DNA from: Clostridiales bacterium 38-18
Lineage (GTDB): Bacteria; Bacillota; Clostridia; Peptostreptococcales; Acidaminobacteraceae
DNA: 64,000 nucleotides
Direction: 5' to 3'
Assembly (NCBI GenBank): GCA_001897605.1
Contig: MKTL01000001.1
Location: 558,001 to 622,000, forward strand
A program made the position numbers and the translations under genes. The notes below the pieces were generated by a model, which saw nothing but the letters and a program-made list of their open reading frames with translations, did no database searches and was not told the DNA's origin. Below, in pieces: positions 1 to 7,656 of this stretch (positions within the stretch are counted from its first letter, which is position 1; each line of letters opens with the position of its first letter).

Positions 1-10
1 CGAAAAAATT

Positions 11-40
11 CCCCTTTGATGGATTTCAAAGGGGAAATGT
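11..40 (-). terminator. Intrinsic terminator of the first membrane-protein gene
   Basis: Nine-base inverted repeat CCCCTTTGA / TCAAAGGGG (11-19 and 26-34) with a 6-nt loop. Read on the minus strand it is followed by AATTTTTT. It lies about 115 bp beyond the stop codon of the minus-strand gene ending at 150. Confidence 0.8.
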
Positions 41-149
41 CTTCAGTCTGGCATTATGATTCTGCATAATGCTTCTTTTTTTTATAAAGGTATTGAAGAT
101 AGTAAGAATTAACGTTGGTTTGTTCATGGAAAATGAAAAGGATTGTCAG

Positions 150-881
150 CTATCCACGAATCAATCTTAAACCAGTTAAGATTAGCCATAAAATCCAAAG
201 AAACAAACCCATCACACCAATATAGATAAATGATGAGCCGCCAGCGACTGCAAGGTTCCCCAATCCAGCTATTATTGGTAAAAGGCTTATTAATAGACCG
301 AATACTTTCATCGTTGAACGGATTAAGCCGCTTGAGTGTAAGGCAAGAACCGTTCCTATAATGGTAAGACCAAGGGCAGGAAGGGAAAGTGCAAACGATG
401 CAGCGTGAAACTGCCACATCATTTGAAATGCAAAATTAGGTTCAATTAAGCTTTTAGCAGCGAGTGTAACTGAAATATGTGTCGCTATCGTAAGTGCAAA
501 TAATGCTGAAAGAGTTGCACCAGCGCTAGTTGATAGTTGAACCCAACTTGATCCTCGATTGCCATGGTTTTTTATATAACCACCTAATGCGGTTACAAAG
601 AATAGTAAAAACACCATATTAACGGCTTCAAGTCCAGACGTAATCGCAAGTGTACTTTGGTTATTAGCATGATAGGACAATACAACCTCTATTGGATCGT
701 TGTACCCAGGAGCACCAGAAACCCCAAATAGTACGTTTTGGGCTAATATCGAAGCCGCATAGGCCAGAGCAAGGAGGCCAATGTTCCTCTTTGTAAAAAA
801 TGTGCGAACTGCTGTATCGGACGAATTAGTTGAAATACCCGATTCAGCTTTATTTACTTGATTTAAATTTTGATCTTTCAT
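150..881 (-). CDS. Polytopic membrane protein of unknown function
   Basis: About 243 residues with a hydrophilic N-terminal ~35 residues followed by roughly six hydrophobic segments, so an integral membrane protein. I do not recognise a catalytic motif; the size and topology resemble small uncharacterised membrane families such as DUF4386, but I cannot confirm membership. I use the ATG at 881 rather than the in-frame ATG at 896, because GGAGGT sits between them at the right distance from 881. The gene is divergent from the alpha/beta hydrolase at 1036. The promoter region between them contains a 20-bp palindrome that also occurs upstream of the membrane-protein gene at 2266-2688, so the three genes may be co-regulated. 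Confidence 0.7.
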   Translation of the reverse strand: MKDQNLNQVNKAESGISTNSSDTAVRTFFTKRNIGLLALAYAASILAQNVLFGVSGAPGYNDPIEVVLSYHANNQSTLAITSGLEAVNMVFLLFFVTALGGYIKNHGNRGSSWVQLSTSAGATLSALFALTIATHISVTLAAKSLIEPNFAFQMMWQFHAASFALSLPALGLTIIGTVLALHSSGLIRSTMKVFGLLISLLPIIAGLGNLAVAGGSSFIYIGVMGLFLWILWLILTGLRLIRG

Positions 882-946
882 ATAAATTACCTCCATTCTT
901 AATCCTTCAGATGCTATTAAATCATATGCGAATAATTTATTTAGAG

Positions 947-975
947 TTTACTTAATTTAAAAGAATCATTATACC
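947..975 (+). promoter_or_regulatory. Sigma-A promoter for the alpha/beta hydrolase
   Basis: TTTACT (947-952), 17-bp spacer, TATACC (970-975). The -10 box overlaps the first bases of the palindromic operator at 971-990, so a repressor bound there would block initiation. A TATAAT on the opposite strand in the same spot could serve the divergent gene. Confidence 0.55.
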
Positions 976-990
976 GACTTTAGTATGTAT
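971..990. promoter_or_regulatory. Palindromic operator, copy 1
   Basis: ATACCGACTTTAGTATGTAT is a 20-bp imperfect palindrome (ATAC..ACT-TT-AGT..GTAT) between two divergent genes. A near-identical copy lies at 2838-2857. Dyad size and spacing suit a TetR/MarR-type dimer. The regulator is not in this window. Confidence 0.6.
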
Positions 991-1035
991 TTAAAGGGTG
1001 TGAATCAAGTTACAATACGACAATAGGAGGTTAAT

Positions 1036-2175
1036 ATGATTAGAAGTAAGTTTTTTATTCCTTTAAGAAGAGTTTTAAAATGGATAGGTTTAATTTTTAT
1101 ATCGTTATTATTAGTGATACTAATTTTACTGGCCCTATGGGTCATTAATAGCCCAGGCAAAGCAGATCCAATTACTGATTCAAGCGGAAATGTACTCCCC
1201 AACAGTATATCGGTTATAGAAACGGTCAATATCGGAGGTATAGATCAACACCTCATCATAAGAGGAAGAGACATTAGCAAGCCGGTTATATTATTTGTCC
1301 ATGGTGGACCCGGTGGTCCCGAGTTTGCGATGATGAAAGCAACCAATCAATTGATTGAAAATGATTTTGTAATGGTGTACTGGGAACAAAGAGGCGCTGG
1401 TAAATCTTATGATCCTGCGATCCCAGTAGCAACTATGAATTTGGAACAGTTTATTTCCGATACAGGTGAAATTAGTAAATACCTTATCAAGAAATTCAAC
1501 AAAGAAAAAATTTATCTCATGGGACATTCATGGGGAACCATGCTGGGGATTTTAACTGCTGAAAGATATCCTGAGCTGTTTCACGCTTATTTTGGTGTTG
1601 GTCAGATTGGGGATCAGTATGAAGGTGAGCGGGTATCTTTTGAATGGGTAAAAGAACGCGCAAGATTAAGTAGTGATAAAATCGCGATAGAAGAATTGAA
1701 TCATTTAAAGTTTCCGGACAAACATGAAGTGCAAATTGATCTAAATACCTTCAATTCAGAGTGGGATGCTTATATAGGAATTGAAAGGCAATATGTTATG
1801 AAATATGGTGGTGGTGCGATGAAAGACATGAAATCAATCTTGCCATTAATTAAAATGATATTTCTTGCGAAAGAGTACACCGTCAAAGATAAGATCAACT
1901 ATTTAAGAGGGAGCGATTTTTCAAATAAGTACTTATGGAAAGAAGTCATTGAAACCAATCTTTTCAATGAGATAGATGAGATTAAAATTCCAGTATATAT
2001 ATTGCAGGGACTGTATGATTATCAAACGCCTTACTCAGTTGCTAAGAAGTTCTATGACCAATTGAATGCATCTGAAAAGCAATTTTATACTTTTGAGAAT
2101 TCAGCACATAGCCCAATTTTTGAAGAAGTAGAGCAGTTCAATGAAATCGTACGAAAACTTGCAACTGAGAATTGA
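1036..2175 (+). CDS. Alpha/beta hydrolase, proline iminopeptidase-like, membrane-anchored
   Basis: Protein of 379 residues. An N-terminal hydrophobic helix (about residues 12-35) without a clear cleavage site suggests a signal anchor with the enzyme outside. The body is an alpha/beta hydrolase: HGGPGGPE (oxyanion loop, as in the S33 proline iminopeptidase family), the nucleophile elbow GHSWG with Ser165, and candidate acid Asp328 (LYDYQTP) and His358 (SAHSP). All three catalytic residues are therefore present. AGGAGG precedes the ATG at 1036. The true substrate is unknown; S33 proteins include aminopeptidases and small-ester hydrolases. It is transcribed alone and ends at the terminator at 2223-2246. 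Confidence 0.85.
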   Translation: MIRSKFFIPLRRVLKWIGLIFISLLLVILILLALWVINSPGKADPITDSSGNVLPNSISVIETVNIGGIDQHLIIRGRDISKPVILFVHGGPGGPEFAMMKATNQLIENDFVMVYWEQRGAGKSYDPAIPVATMNLEQFISDTGEISKYLIKKFNKEKIYLMGHSWGTMLGILTAERYPELFHAYFGVGQIGDQYEGERVSFEWVKERARLSSDKIAIEELNHLKFPDKHEVQIDLNTFNSEWDAYIGIERQYVMKYGGGAMKDMKSILPLIKMIFLAKEYTVKDKINYLRGSDFSNKYLWKEVIETNLFNEIDEIKIPVYILQGLYDYQTPYSVAKKFYDQLNASEKQFYTFENSAHSPIFEEVEQFNEIVRKLATEN

Positions 2176-2222
2176 TTTTAACCACCATTGCCTGAGAATT
2201 TGTCGTTATTAAACAGTAAAAA

Positions 2223-2246
2223 AACCGCTACTTAGCGGTTTTTTTA
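2223..2246. terminator. Bidirectional terminator
   Basis: AACCGCT/AGCGGTT stem (2223-2229, 2234-2240) flanked by A-run and T-run, so it can end both the plus-strand hydrolase (stop 2175) and the minus-strand gene ending at 2266. Confidence 0.9.
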
Positions 2247-2265
2247 CGTTGAATGCATTTGGGAT

Positions 2266-2688
2266 TTATTTTGATTGAACTGGCCATTTCCAAGCGTATC
2301 TGATTATAAGACAAAGCTGTAAGACTTCAACGGCTGCGGCCAAATACATATGAGGCCATGCTTCACCAACTAAGTTGAACAGCATATAAGGAATAAAGAC
2401 GATTCCGACAATTAGGTTAGTTTTACGATTGATCTTTGCTGGCAATGACACAGATAGAAAAATCATCAATGAGGGAATGATTACAAAGGTCATTGCGAAT
2501 AATAAAAAGAAATAGGAAATGTCAAATGTAAAAACTCTCCCAGAAATGAGTGATTCAAGGGTTCCGGGCATAAAAAGGTGAAAATAATCTACGTAAATAT
2601 ACAGAAACATAAAACTTGTCCAAAGTGCCGCAATTTTTAGATTGACACTAATTCTCGTATTTTCATATACAGGTTGTGATTTGCTCAT
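2266..2688 (-). CDS. Small four-helix membrane protein, DUF6326-like
   Basis: A 140-residue protein with four hydrophobic segments (about 20-45, 55-80, 87-107, 112-132). The pattern LWTSFMFLYIYVDYFHLFMPG near the N-terminus resembles the uncharacterised DUF6326 membrane family; this is recollection, not a search. GGAGGT precedes the ATG at 2688 at normal spacing. It is single and minus-strand, with the second operator copy (2838-2857) upstream, linking it to the first two genes of the window. No function can be assigned. Confidence 0.7.
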   Translation of the reverse strand: MSKSQPVYENTRISVNLKIAALWTSFMFLYIYVDYFHLFMPGTLESLISGRVFTFDISYFFLLFAMTFVIIPSLMIFLSVSLPAKINRKTNLIVGIVFIPYMLFNLVGEAWPHMYLAAAVEVLQLCLIIRYAWKWPVQSK

Positions 2689-2837
2689 AAGGATACCTCC
2701 GTTTATTTAATAGTTGCAATACGGAATTCAAAATAAAGCTTAATAAATTCAAAAAAATAGCGTAAAAATTTATTTCTTGCTGGCTTGAATTGTATTGCTA
2801 ATTGTGATGTAATCATAATAAAATTTACCTTACTCAG

Positions 2838-2857
2838 ATACCGACTTTAGTTGGTAT
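2838..2857. promoter_or_regulatory. Palindromic operator, copy 2
   Basis: ATACCGACTTTAGTTGGTAT, palindromic with a single mismatched pair (ATACC.ACT-TT-AGT.GGTAT). It shares its first 14 bases with the copy at 971-990. It lies 150 bp upstream of the minus-strand gene starting at 2688. Confidence 0.6.
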
Positions 2858-2890
2858 TTGAATTGTGTAAGGAGTTAGGTATTATGATTT

Positions 2891-2960
2891 GTTTTGACTT
2901 CTTTTGACTTCTTTTGACTTCTGTTGGTTTGTTTTGGATGTTTTGATATGTTTTGATAAA
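2891..2960. repeat. Seven degenerate 10-bp units with phased T-tracts
   Basis: Units such as GTTTTGACTT, CTTTTGACTT (twice), GTTTTGGATG and TTTTGATATG follow one another every 9-10 bp. TTTT tracts repeat in phase with the DNA helix, so the segment should be intrinsically curved. It fills most of the 393-bp gap upstream of aroE, together with operator copy 2 and a weak promoter (TTGTGA 2993, TATGTT 3016). Confidence 0.75.
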
Positions 2961-3012
2961 AAACCCGAAGGCTTCTGTTTCAGTAGTTAAACTTGTGATT
3001 TTAAATTAAATG

Positions 3013-3027
3013 TTGTATGTTATACAA
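3013..3027. promoter_or_regulatory. 15-bp palindrome upstream of aroE
   Basis: TTGTAT-GTT-ATACAA is a perfect inverted repeat 54 bp before the aroE start. It overlaps the -10 region of a plausible promoter (TTGTGA 2993-2998, 17 bp, TATGTT 3016-3021). It could be an operator or just an AT-rich dyad. Confidence 0.35.
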
Positions 3028-3081
3028 AAGAAAGCTATTAAAAATCCTATAAAATAATGAATCACCTTTAGGGAGGTAGAA

Positions 3082-3945
3082 ATGATAGACAGTTCAACTA
3101 ATCTCTATGCCTTAATAGGCAATCCTGTATCCGGCTCAAAGTCGCCTTGGATTCACAATCATATATTTGAAACTTGTCATCTTCCAGGCGCTTACTTGGC
3201 GTTTGATATAGAGAAGAACCAGCTCAGTCAAGCCGTAGTGGGTATGAAAGCACTTAATGTGAAGGGAATCAACGTTACAATTCCATACAAGACTGAAATT
3301 ATGACATTCTTAGATGAAGTGGATCCATTGGCTGAGAAACTAGGTGCTGTAAATACCATCGTTTGCGAAGATGGTAAATGGAAGGGTTTTAATACAGATG
3401 GGTTGGGGCTAATTGCTGTTTTAAAACGACATATAGCTGATTTTGAAGAAAAAAAAGTACTCGTCTTAGGTGCTGGCGGCGCTGCACGAGGCATATGCGG
3501 TATATTGGCTGAATCGGGAATTGTTGAAATGGGAATTTGGAACCGTACACCAGAGAGAGCCATTCAGTTATCAGAAGCACTCAATTTGAGCAAGAGTGAA
3601 AATGGTCATATTGACATTACACCAGTGTCATCCGTAAAAGCGTTTATCAATTACGACGTTGTCATTAATACCACTTCAGTTGGAATGGCGCCAGATATTG
3701 AACAAACACCTGTTGAAATTACATCCTTAAATCCGGACGCTATCGTTTGTGACATAGTATATAAACCCCATAAAACAAAGCTTATAAGTGAAGCTTTGTC
3801 TAATGGACACAATGTGATCTACGGTATTGAGATGCTACTTGAACAGGCACTTTTGGCACAAAAATTATGGAACGGATTAACGGATGAAGTCATATCGAAG
3901 AATAGAAATGAGCTAATGACAGAATTTGAAGCCCTCAATAAATAG
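3082..3945 (+). CDS. aroE: Shikimate dehydrogenase
   Basis: NADPH-dependent reduction of 3-dehydroshikimate to shikimate, the fourth step of the chorismate pathway, cytosolic. The 287 residues match the family. Seen: the N-terminal substrate domain with SGSKSPWIHN and NVTIPYK (catalytic Lys), the nucleotide loop GAGGAARG, and NRTPERA after the second strand of the Rossmann fold, an NADP-type signature. GGGAGG precedes the ATG at 3082. It is the first gene of the aromatic cluster but is separated from aroF by a strong promoter and attenuator, so it is probably expressed from its own promoter, with possible readthrough downstream because no terminator is seen right after it. Confidence 0.95.
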   Translation: MIDSSTNLYALIGNPVSGSKSPWIHNHIFETCHLPGAYLAFDIEKNQLSQAVVGMKALNVKGINVTIPYKTEIMTFLDEVDPLAEKLGAVNTIVCEDGKWKGFNTDGLGLIAVLKRHIADFEEKKVLVLGAGGAARGICGILAESGIVEMGIWNRTPERAIQLSEALNLSKSENGHIDITPVSSVKAFINYDVVINTTSVGMAPDIEQTPVEITSLNPDAIVCDIVYKPHKTKLISEALSNGHNVIYGIEMLLEQALLAQKLWNGLTDEVISKNRNELMTEFEALNK

Positions 3946-3975
3946 TAGAAATTTTTATGATAACATCAATAAGTG

Positions 3976-4004
3976 TTGACAGGGATAAACCATGCGACTA
4001 TACT
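3976..4004 (+). promoter_or_regulatory. Consensus sigma-A promoter of the aro operon
   Basis: TTGACA (3976-3981), exactly 17 bp, TATACT (3999-4004). Transcription would start near 4011, putting about 360 nt of leader before aroF. A GAGCC/GGCTC hairpin (4017-4032) would form the extreme 5' end of the RNA. Confidence 0.9.
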
Positions 4005-4048
4005 AAGTTAAAACTAGAGCCAAAAAGGGCTCGAGATTGGATGAACCT

Positions 4049-4171
4049 ATGAAATTGTCATTAACCATACAAAAAATGACAAGTGAATATTTTGGTTATT
4101 TTAGCTGGGGCTTTTACTTTTTTAGCGCTGGCTTTTTCGCATACCCAAAATATAGGCTTTATTCCACTTAA
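4049..4171 (+). CDS. Aromatic-rich leader peptide of the aro operon attenuator
   Basis: A 40-residue ORF starting ATG at 4049 and ending TAA at 4169-4171, too short for ordinary gene calling. Between residues 14 and 38 it has 14 aromatic residues (7 Phe, 6 Tyr, 1 Trp), for example YFGYFSWGFYFF. It starts about 37 nt into the predicted transcript and lies upstream of a strong intrinsic terminator (4206-4244). Its stop codon overlaps the segment 4167-4174 that can pair with the terminator's 5' arm. This is the layout of pheA/trp-type leader peptides: scarcity of charged tRNA-Phe/Tyr/Trp would stall the ribosome and favour readthrough. The SD is weak (GGAT). A mini-ORF of three codons (4041-4052) overlaps its start. 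Confidence 0.85.
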   Translation: MKLSLTIQKMTSEYFGYFSWGFYFFSAGFFAYPKYRLYST

Positions 4172-4220
4172 AGATAAATGAGATCAATATCCACATGAAC
4201 AATGGGGGCATTTCTTTAAG
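4167..4220 (+). promoter_or_regulatory. Antiterminator pairing segment
   Basis: CTTAAAGA (4167-4174) is fully complementary to TCTTTAAG (4213-4220), which forms most of the 5' arm of the downstream terminator; two further pairs are possible with one bulge. The two structures are mutually exclusive. A ribosome at the leader stop codon (4169-4171) would cover the first strand and allow termination. Confidence 0.75.
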
Positions 4221-4244
4221 TAATTTAAAGAAATGTCCTTTTTT
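4206..4244 (+). terminator. Attenuator terminator before aroF
   Basis: 14-bp stem GGGCATTTCTTTAA (4206-4219) with TTAAAGAAATGTCC (4225-4238), one G-T pair, 5-nt loop, followed by six T. It lies between the leader peptide and the first structural gene of the operon. Confidence 0.9.
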
Positions 4245-4286
4245 AGTTACAATCTTGCTTGTGGCGAATTCTTAGGAGGTGGTTCA

Positions 4287-4430
4287 TTGAGCGATGGCGA
4301 GTTTTATGCTTATTATGTAAAAAAATGGTTGAAATACAAAATAATGTTAAGTAGAGTATATGGAGGAATCGCGTATGATTATCGTATTAAAACAAGGAAC
4401 CACCTTAGAGGAAAAACGCAAAATTATTGA
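4287..4430 (+). CDS. Possible small upstream ORF overlapping the aroF start
   Basis: A TTG at 4287 preceded by a very good SD (AGGAGGTGG, 4275-4283) opens a 47-codon frame. It runs 56 nt into aroF in a different frame. Its first 17 residues include one Phe, four Tyr and one Trp (DGEFYAYYVKKWLKY). It could be a second, translational control element coupling aroF initiation to aromatic supply, or a chance frame. No homologue known to me. Confidence 0.35.
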   Translation: MSDGEFYAYYVKKWLKYKIMLSRVYGGIAYDYRIKTRNHLRGKTQNY

Positions 4431-5433
4431 AAATGTTGAAGATATGGGCTTAAAAGTGAAGATCATGAAGGGCGCAAGCCAAAGTATTTTGGGCCTTATT
4501 GGAGAGACTGCCAAGGTTGAAGAGTCAGCTTTCTTTGGCAGTCCACATGTAGAAAAAGTAGTTAGAATTAAGGTGCCTTATAAGATGGCAAGCAGAGCCT
4601 TTCATCATACGGATAGTGTGATTAGAGTAGGCAAACATAATATAGGCGATGGAAGTCTCACCACAATAGCTGGTCCATGCTGTATCGAAAGTAGAGAACA
4701 GCTCTTTACCATTGCAGCAGAGGTAAAACGCTCTGGGGCACATATTTTAAGGGGTGGAGCTTACAAACCAAGAACGTCACCTTATAGTTTTCAAGGTATG
4801 GGTGAAGAAGGGCTTAAGCTTTTAAGAGAAGCAGGTGATCAATTTGATATCCCCGTATGTACGGAACTCATGTCTACTGACGAGTTTGAACTGGTTGAAT
4901 CCTATACAGATATTATTCAAATTGGTGCAAGAAACATGCAAAATTTCTCACTTCTCAAAAAGCTCGGCAGCACCCAAAAACCTATACTTTTAAAAAGAGG
5001 GATGTCAGCGACGATTGAAGAGTTCTTAATGTCAGCAGAGTACATCATGGCGAGCGGGAACCCCAATGTCATTCTCTGTGAACGCGGCATACGTACCTTT
5101 GAAAATTATACAAGAAACACACTTGATCTGGCAGTTGTATGTGCCATAAAAGAGCTGAGTCATTTACCTATCATTATTGATCCTAGTCATGCAACCGGAC
5201 GTTGGGAGTTGATCGAACCGATATCAAAAGCGGCGGTTGCAGTTGGTTGTGATGGATTGATGATAGAGGTGCATCATGAGCCAGATAAAGCCCTTTCAGA
5301 TGGCCCACAGTCATTAAAGCCAGAAAAGTTTGCAAAGCTGATGAATCGTGTGCGCCACATTCACGATGTATGTCATGAGGAAAAAAAGACGTCTGATACA
5401 GAAAGTGTGGCGATACTGCATGCCGTTATTTAG
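4375..5433 (+). CDS. aroF: DAHP synthase (class I-beta, with N-terminal ferredoxin-like domain)
   Basis: Condenses phosphoenolpyruvate and erythrose 4-phosphate to DAHP, the committed step of aromatic biosynthesis. The 352 residues comprise an N-terminal ferredoxin-like regulatory domain (about 1-70, as in the Thermotoga type, a feedback site for Phe/Tyr) and a TIM-barrel catalytic domain. Motifs: GPCCIES with the metal-binding Cys, [31 protein letters not shown] and [17 protein letters not shown]. Start: the ATG at 4360 is followed at once by GGAGG (4362-4366), which is the ribosome-binding site for the ATG at 4375, so I use 4375. First structural gene after the attenuator. It overlaps tyrA by 14 bp. 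Confidence 0.95.
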   Translation: MIIVLKQGTTLEEKRKIIENVEDMGLKVKIMKGASQSILGLIGETAKVEESAFFGSPHVEKVVRIKVPYKMASRAFHHTDSVIRVGKHNIGDGSLTTIAGPCCIESREQLFTIAAEVKRSGAHILRGGAYKPRTSPYSFQGMGEEGLKLLREAGDQFDIPVCTELMSTDEFELVESYTDIIQIGARNMQNFSLLKKLGSTQKPILLKRGMSATIEEFLMSAEYIMASGNPNVILCERGIRTFENYTRNTLDLAVVCAIKELSHLPIIIDPSHATGRWELIEPISKAAVAVGCDGLMIEVHHEPDKALSDGPQSLKPEKFAKLMNRVRHIHDVCHEEKKTSDTESVAILHAVI

Positions 5434-6565
5434 TCAAGCGTTAGATGAAGATGCTTTTTTTAAAAGCATTGTGGTAATAGGACTTGGACTAATAGGTGGG
5501 TCAATCGTAAAGGCTTTGAGATTAAAGGGCTATACTGGAAAAATCATTGGCATCGATTCGAATCAATCGACGAGAGAGCAAGCCATGACTTCTGGTTTGT
5601 GTGATGAAGTTGTAGCGATTGAAGCGGTTACTACTGGAAAAGTGGATAAAGCAGATTTAATCTTGCTAGCAGTCCCGTTAGGTAGAGTAAAGGAAACGCT
5701 AAAACAAATCAATGTGCTGATCGGAACAGATACCCTAATAACGGATGTGGGAAGTGTCAAAACGACCGTACATCAAATGTTTAATGATTTATTTGAAACA
5801 AAGTTAGCTTTTATTGGGGGGCATCCCATGGCGGGATCGGATCGAATGGGCTTTTCAAATGCCTCGCCTATATTATTTGAAAATGCTTACTATTTTCTTA
5901 CAAAAGGGTCTTATCATAATGCATCTCATTTAGAAAAACTAATCGCCTTTGTGAAGCTGATAGGTGCAATTCCTGTTGTTACCATGCCGAAGGAACACGA
6001 TGAGCTGGTGGCGAGATTAAGCCATTTACCACATCTTACCGCATGTGCGCTAGTCAATACTTTTGTCCAGAGGCTACCAGAAGATGCGCTTAAATATGCG
6101 GGTGGTGGTTTTCGAGATACAACGCGGATCGCAATGGGAGATCCTAGACTTTGGAGAGATATTTTTACGCACAACAAGTCCCTTTTAGCTGAAAGCATTG
6201 ATGGCCTTATAGATGAGCTGCAAAAAGTGAAAAGTCTATTACTCACAGATCAACAAGATGAAATAAAGGCACATCTTGGAAAAACTCAAAAAATACGAGC
6301 TGGTTTGGTAGCGAGACGTCCCAGTGAAGAATTTTCACTTTATCCACTTAAGTTAGACGTAGAAGATAAACCCGGTATTTTGGCGGCTGTGACTGGCCTT
6401 TTAGCTAAAAAACAGGTCAACATTAAAGACATTGCACTGGATCATGCAAGAGAACGGATGCCAGGGGCTTTGATTCTTAGCTTTGCATCAGAAAATGAAC
6501 GCATACGTGCGATGCAGCTAATTACAGAAGACAACCTATGTAAAATATTTATAGAACAGGATTGA
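5420..6565 (+). CDS. tyrA: Prephenate dehydrogenase with C-terminal ACT domain
   Basis: Oxidative decarboxylation of prephenate to 4-hydroxyphenylpyruvate, the tyrosine branch. About 381 residues: NAD-binding Rossmann motif GLGLIGGSIVKAL near residue 22, TDVGSVK, GGHPMAGSD (substrate site), an all-helical dimerisation region, then an ACT domain (about 305-381, YPLKLDVEDKPGILAAVTGLL) likely to bind tyrosine for feedback inhibition. The frame is open upstream to 5348. I place the start at ATG 5420 because it gives the expected short N-terminus and overlaps the aroF stop, implying translational coupling; the SD there is poor. No chorismate mutase domain is fused here; mutase activity comes from pheA downstream. 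Confidence 0.93.
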   Translation: MPLFSQALDEDAFFKSIVVIGLGLIGGSIVKALRLKGYTGKIIGIDSNQSTREQAMTSGLCDEVVAIEAVTTGKVDKADLILLAVPLGRVKETLKQINVLIGTDTLITDVGSVKTTVHQMFNDLFETKLAFIGGHPMAGSDRMGFSNASPILFENAYYFLTKGSYHNASHLEKLIAFVKLIGAIPVVTMPKEHDELVARLSHLPHLTACALVNTFVQRLPEDALKYAGGGFRDTTRIAMGDPRLWRDIFTHNKSLLAESIDGLIDELQKVKSLLLTDQQDEIKAHLGKTQKIRAGLVARRPSEEFSLYPLKLDVEDKPGILAAVTGLLAKKQVNIKDIALDHARERMPGALILSFASENERIRAMQLITEDNLCKIFIEQD

Positions 6566-6569
6566 TTAT

Positions 6570-7619
6570 ATGAAGCTTACGATTAATTTGGCTACGGCCA
6601 GCTATCCAATAATAATTGAATCTGCTCTCAGATATCAGATAAAGACGAGGCTAATCCAAATGGGATGCAATAAAATTGCAATTGTTACAGATGCAACCGT
6701 ATGGGCGTTATATGGAGAATTAATGCGCGCTGAACTCGAAGATTTTGAGTATGAACTAACGGTTTTTTCACCAGGTGAAAATGCAAAGTCACATGAGAAC
6801 TTAATGGTACTCTATCGCAATTGGCTCGATTTTGATCTATCTAGAAAAGATATGGTAATCGCATTTGGTGGTGGCGTCATAGGTGATTTAACCGGTTATG
6901 CGGCAGTTAACTTTATGCGAGGCGTTCCATTTATTCAAATACCAACGACGCTTTTATCACAAGTGGACAGTAGCATTGGCGGGAAGGTGGCTGTTAATTT
7001 ACCTGAAGGGAAAAATTTAATCGGTACATTCTATCATCCAAATGAAGTTTGGATTGACACGGACTTTTTACAAAGCCTACCAGAGCGTGTTTTTAAAGAT
7101 GGCATGGCTGAAGTCGTCAAAGCTGGTTGCATTATGGACAGAAATTTATATCAGCTTTTGATAGATTCAGAATATCCATTGGGCTCATCTATGCTTTATG
7201 AAATAATCGAAAGAGCCTTAATCGTAAAAAAGCACTTAGTTGAAAATGACGAAAAAGAGATGGGCGTTAGGAAAATATTGAATTTTGGGCATACGATTGG
7301 ACATGCACTTGAGTCTTATGGCGCTTACTCTAGATGGACACATGGCGAAGCCGTTGCGATGGGGATGGTATGGGTCACAAAAAGTGCTGAAGGAAATGGC
7401 TTGGTTCAAAAGGGAACGACTGATGACCTGAAGGCATTACTTCATAAAATTGGATTGCCAACGGAATCTGGCGTCGCTTTAGAGGAACTGATGCAATGGC
7501 TTGTCAGGGATAAGAAAAAGACCAGTCGAGGCATTGAACTCAGCATCATGCATCAACCAGGGGAAAGCTTCCTTCATGAAGTACCAAAGGAAGATTTGTA
7601 TCGATTTTTATCTGTATAA
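6570..7619 (+). CDS. aroB: 3-dehydroquinate synthase
   Basis: NAD- and metal-dependent cyclisation of DAHP to 3-dehydroquinate, the second step of the shikimate pathway. The 349 residues are typical. Signatures seen: GGGVIGDLTGYAA, PTTLLSQVDSSIGGKVAVN, and the metal ligands in GHTIGHALE and HGEAVAMGM. It begins 5 bp after the tyrA stop with a weak ribosome-binding site, suggesting coupled translation. Followed by a 145-bp gap with a 12-bp tandem repeat before aroA, the only sizeable break in the operon. Confidence 0.96.
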   Translation: MKLTINLATASYPIIIESALRYQIKTRLIQMGCNKIAIVTDATVWALYGELMRAELEDFEYELTVFSPGENAKSHENLMVLYRNWLDFDLSRKDMVIAFGGGVIGDLTGYAAVNFMRGVPFIQIPTTLLSQVDSSIGGKVAVNLPEGKNLIGTFYHPNEVWIDTDFLQSLPERVFKDGMAEVVKAGCIMDRNLYQLLIDSEYPLGSSMLYEIIERALIVKKHLVENDEKEMGVRKILNFGHTIGHALESYGAYSRWTHGEAVAMGMVWVTKSAEGNGLVQKGTTDDLKALLHKIGLPTESGVALEELMQWLVRDKKKTSRGIELSIMHQPGESFLHEVPKEDLYRFLSV

Positions 7620-7656
7620 GAGAAGAACAAATAAGATTAAAGTTTAAGTAAATTAA

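Noticed and set aside
124-417. 97-codon minus-strand frame
   Set aside because: Out-of-frame shadow of the membrane-protein gene at 150-881.
4233-4286. N-terminal extension of the small ORF from ATG 4233
   Set aside because: That ATG lies in the 3' arm of the attenuator terminator and has no SD; only the TTG at 4287 is credible.
4005-4374. T-box riboswitch in the aroF leader
   Set aside because: The T-box core (GGGTGGNACCGCG) and stem I motifs are absent; the leader ORF and exclusive hairpins explain the region better.
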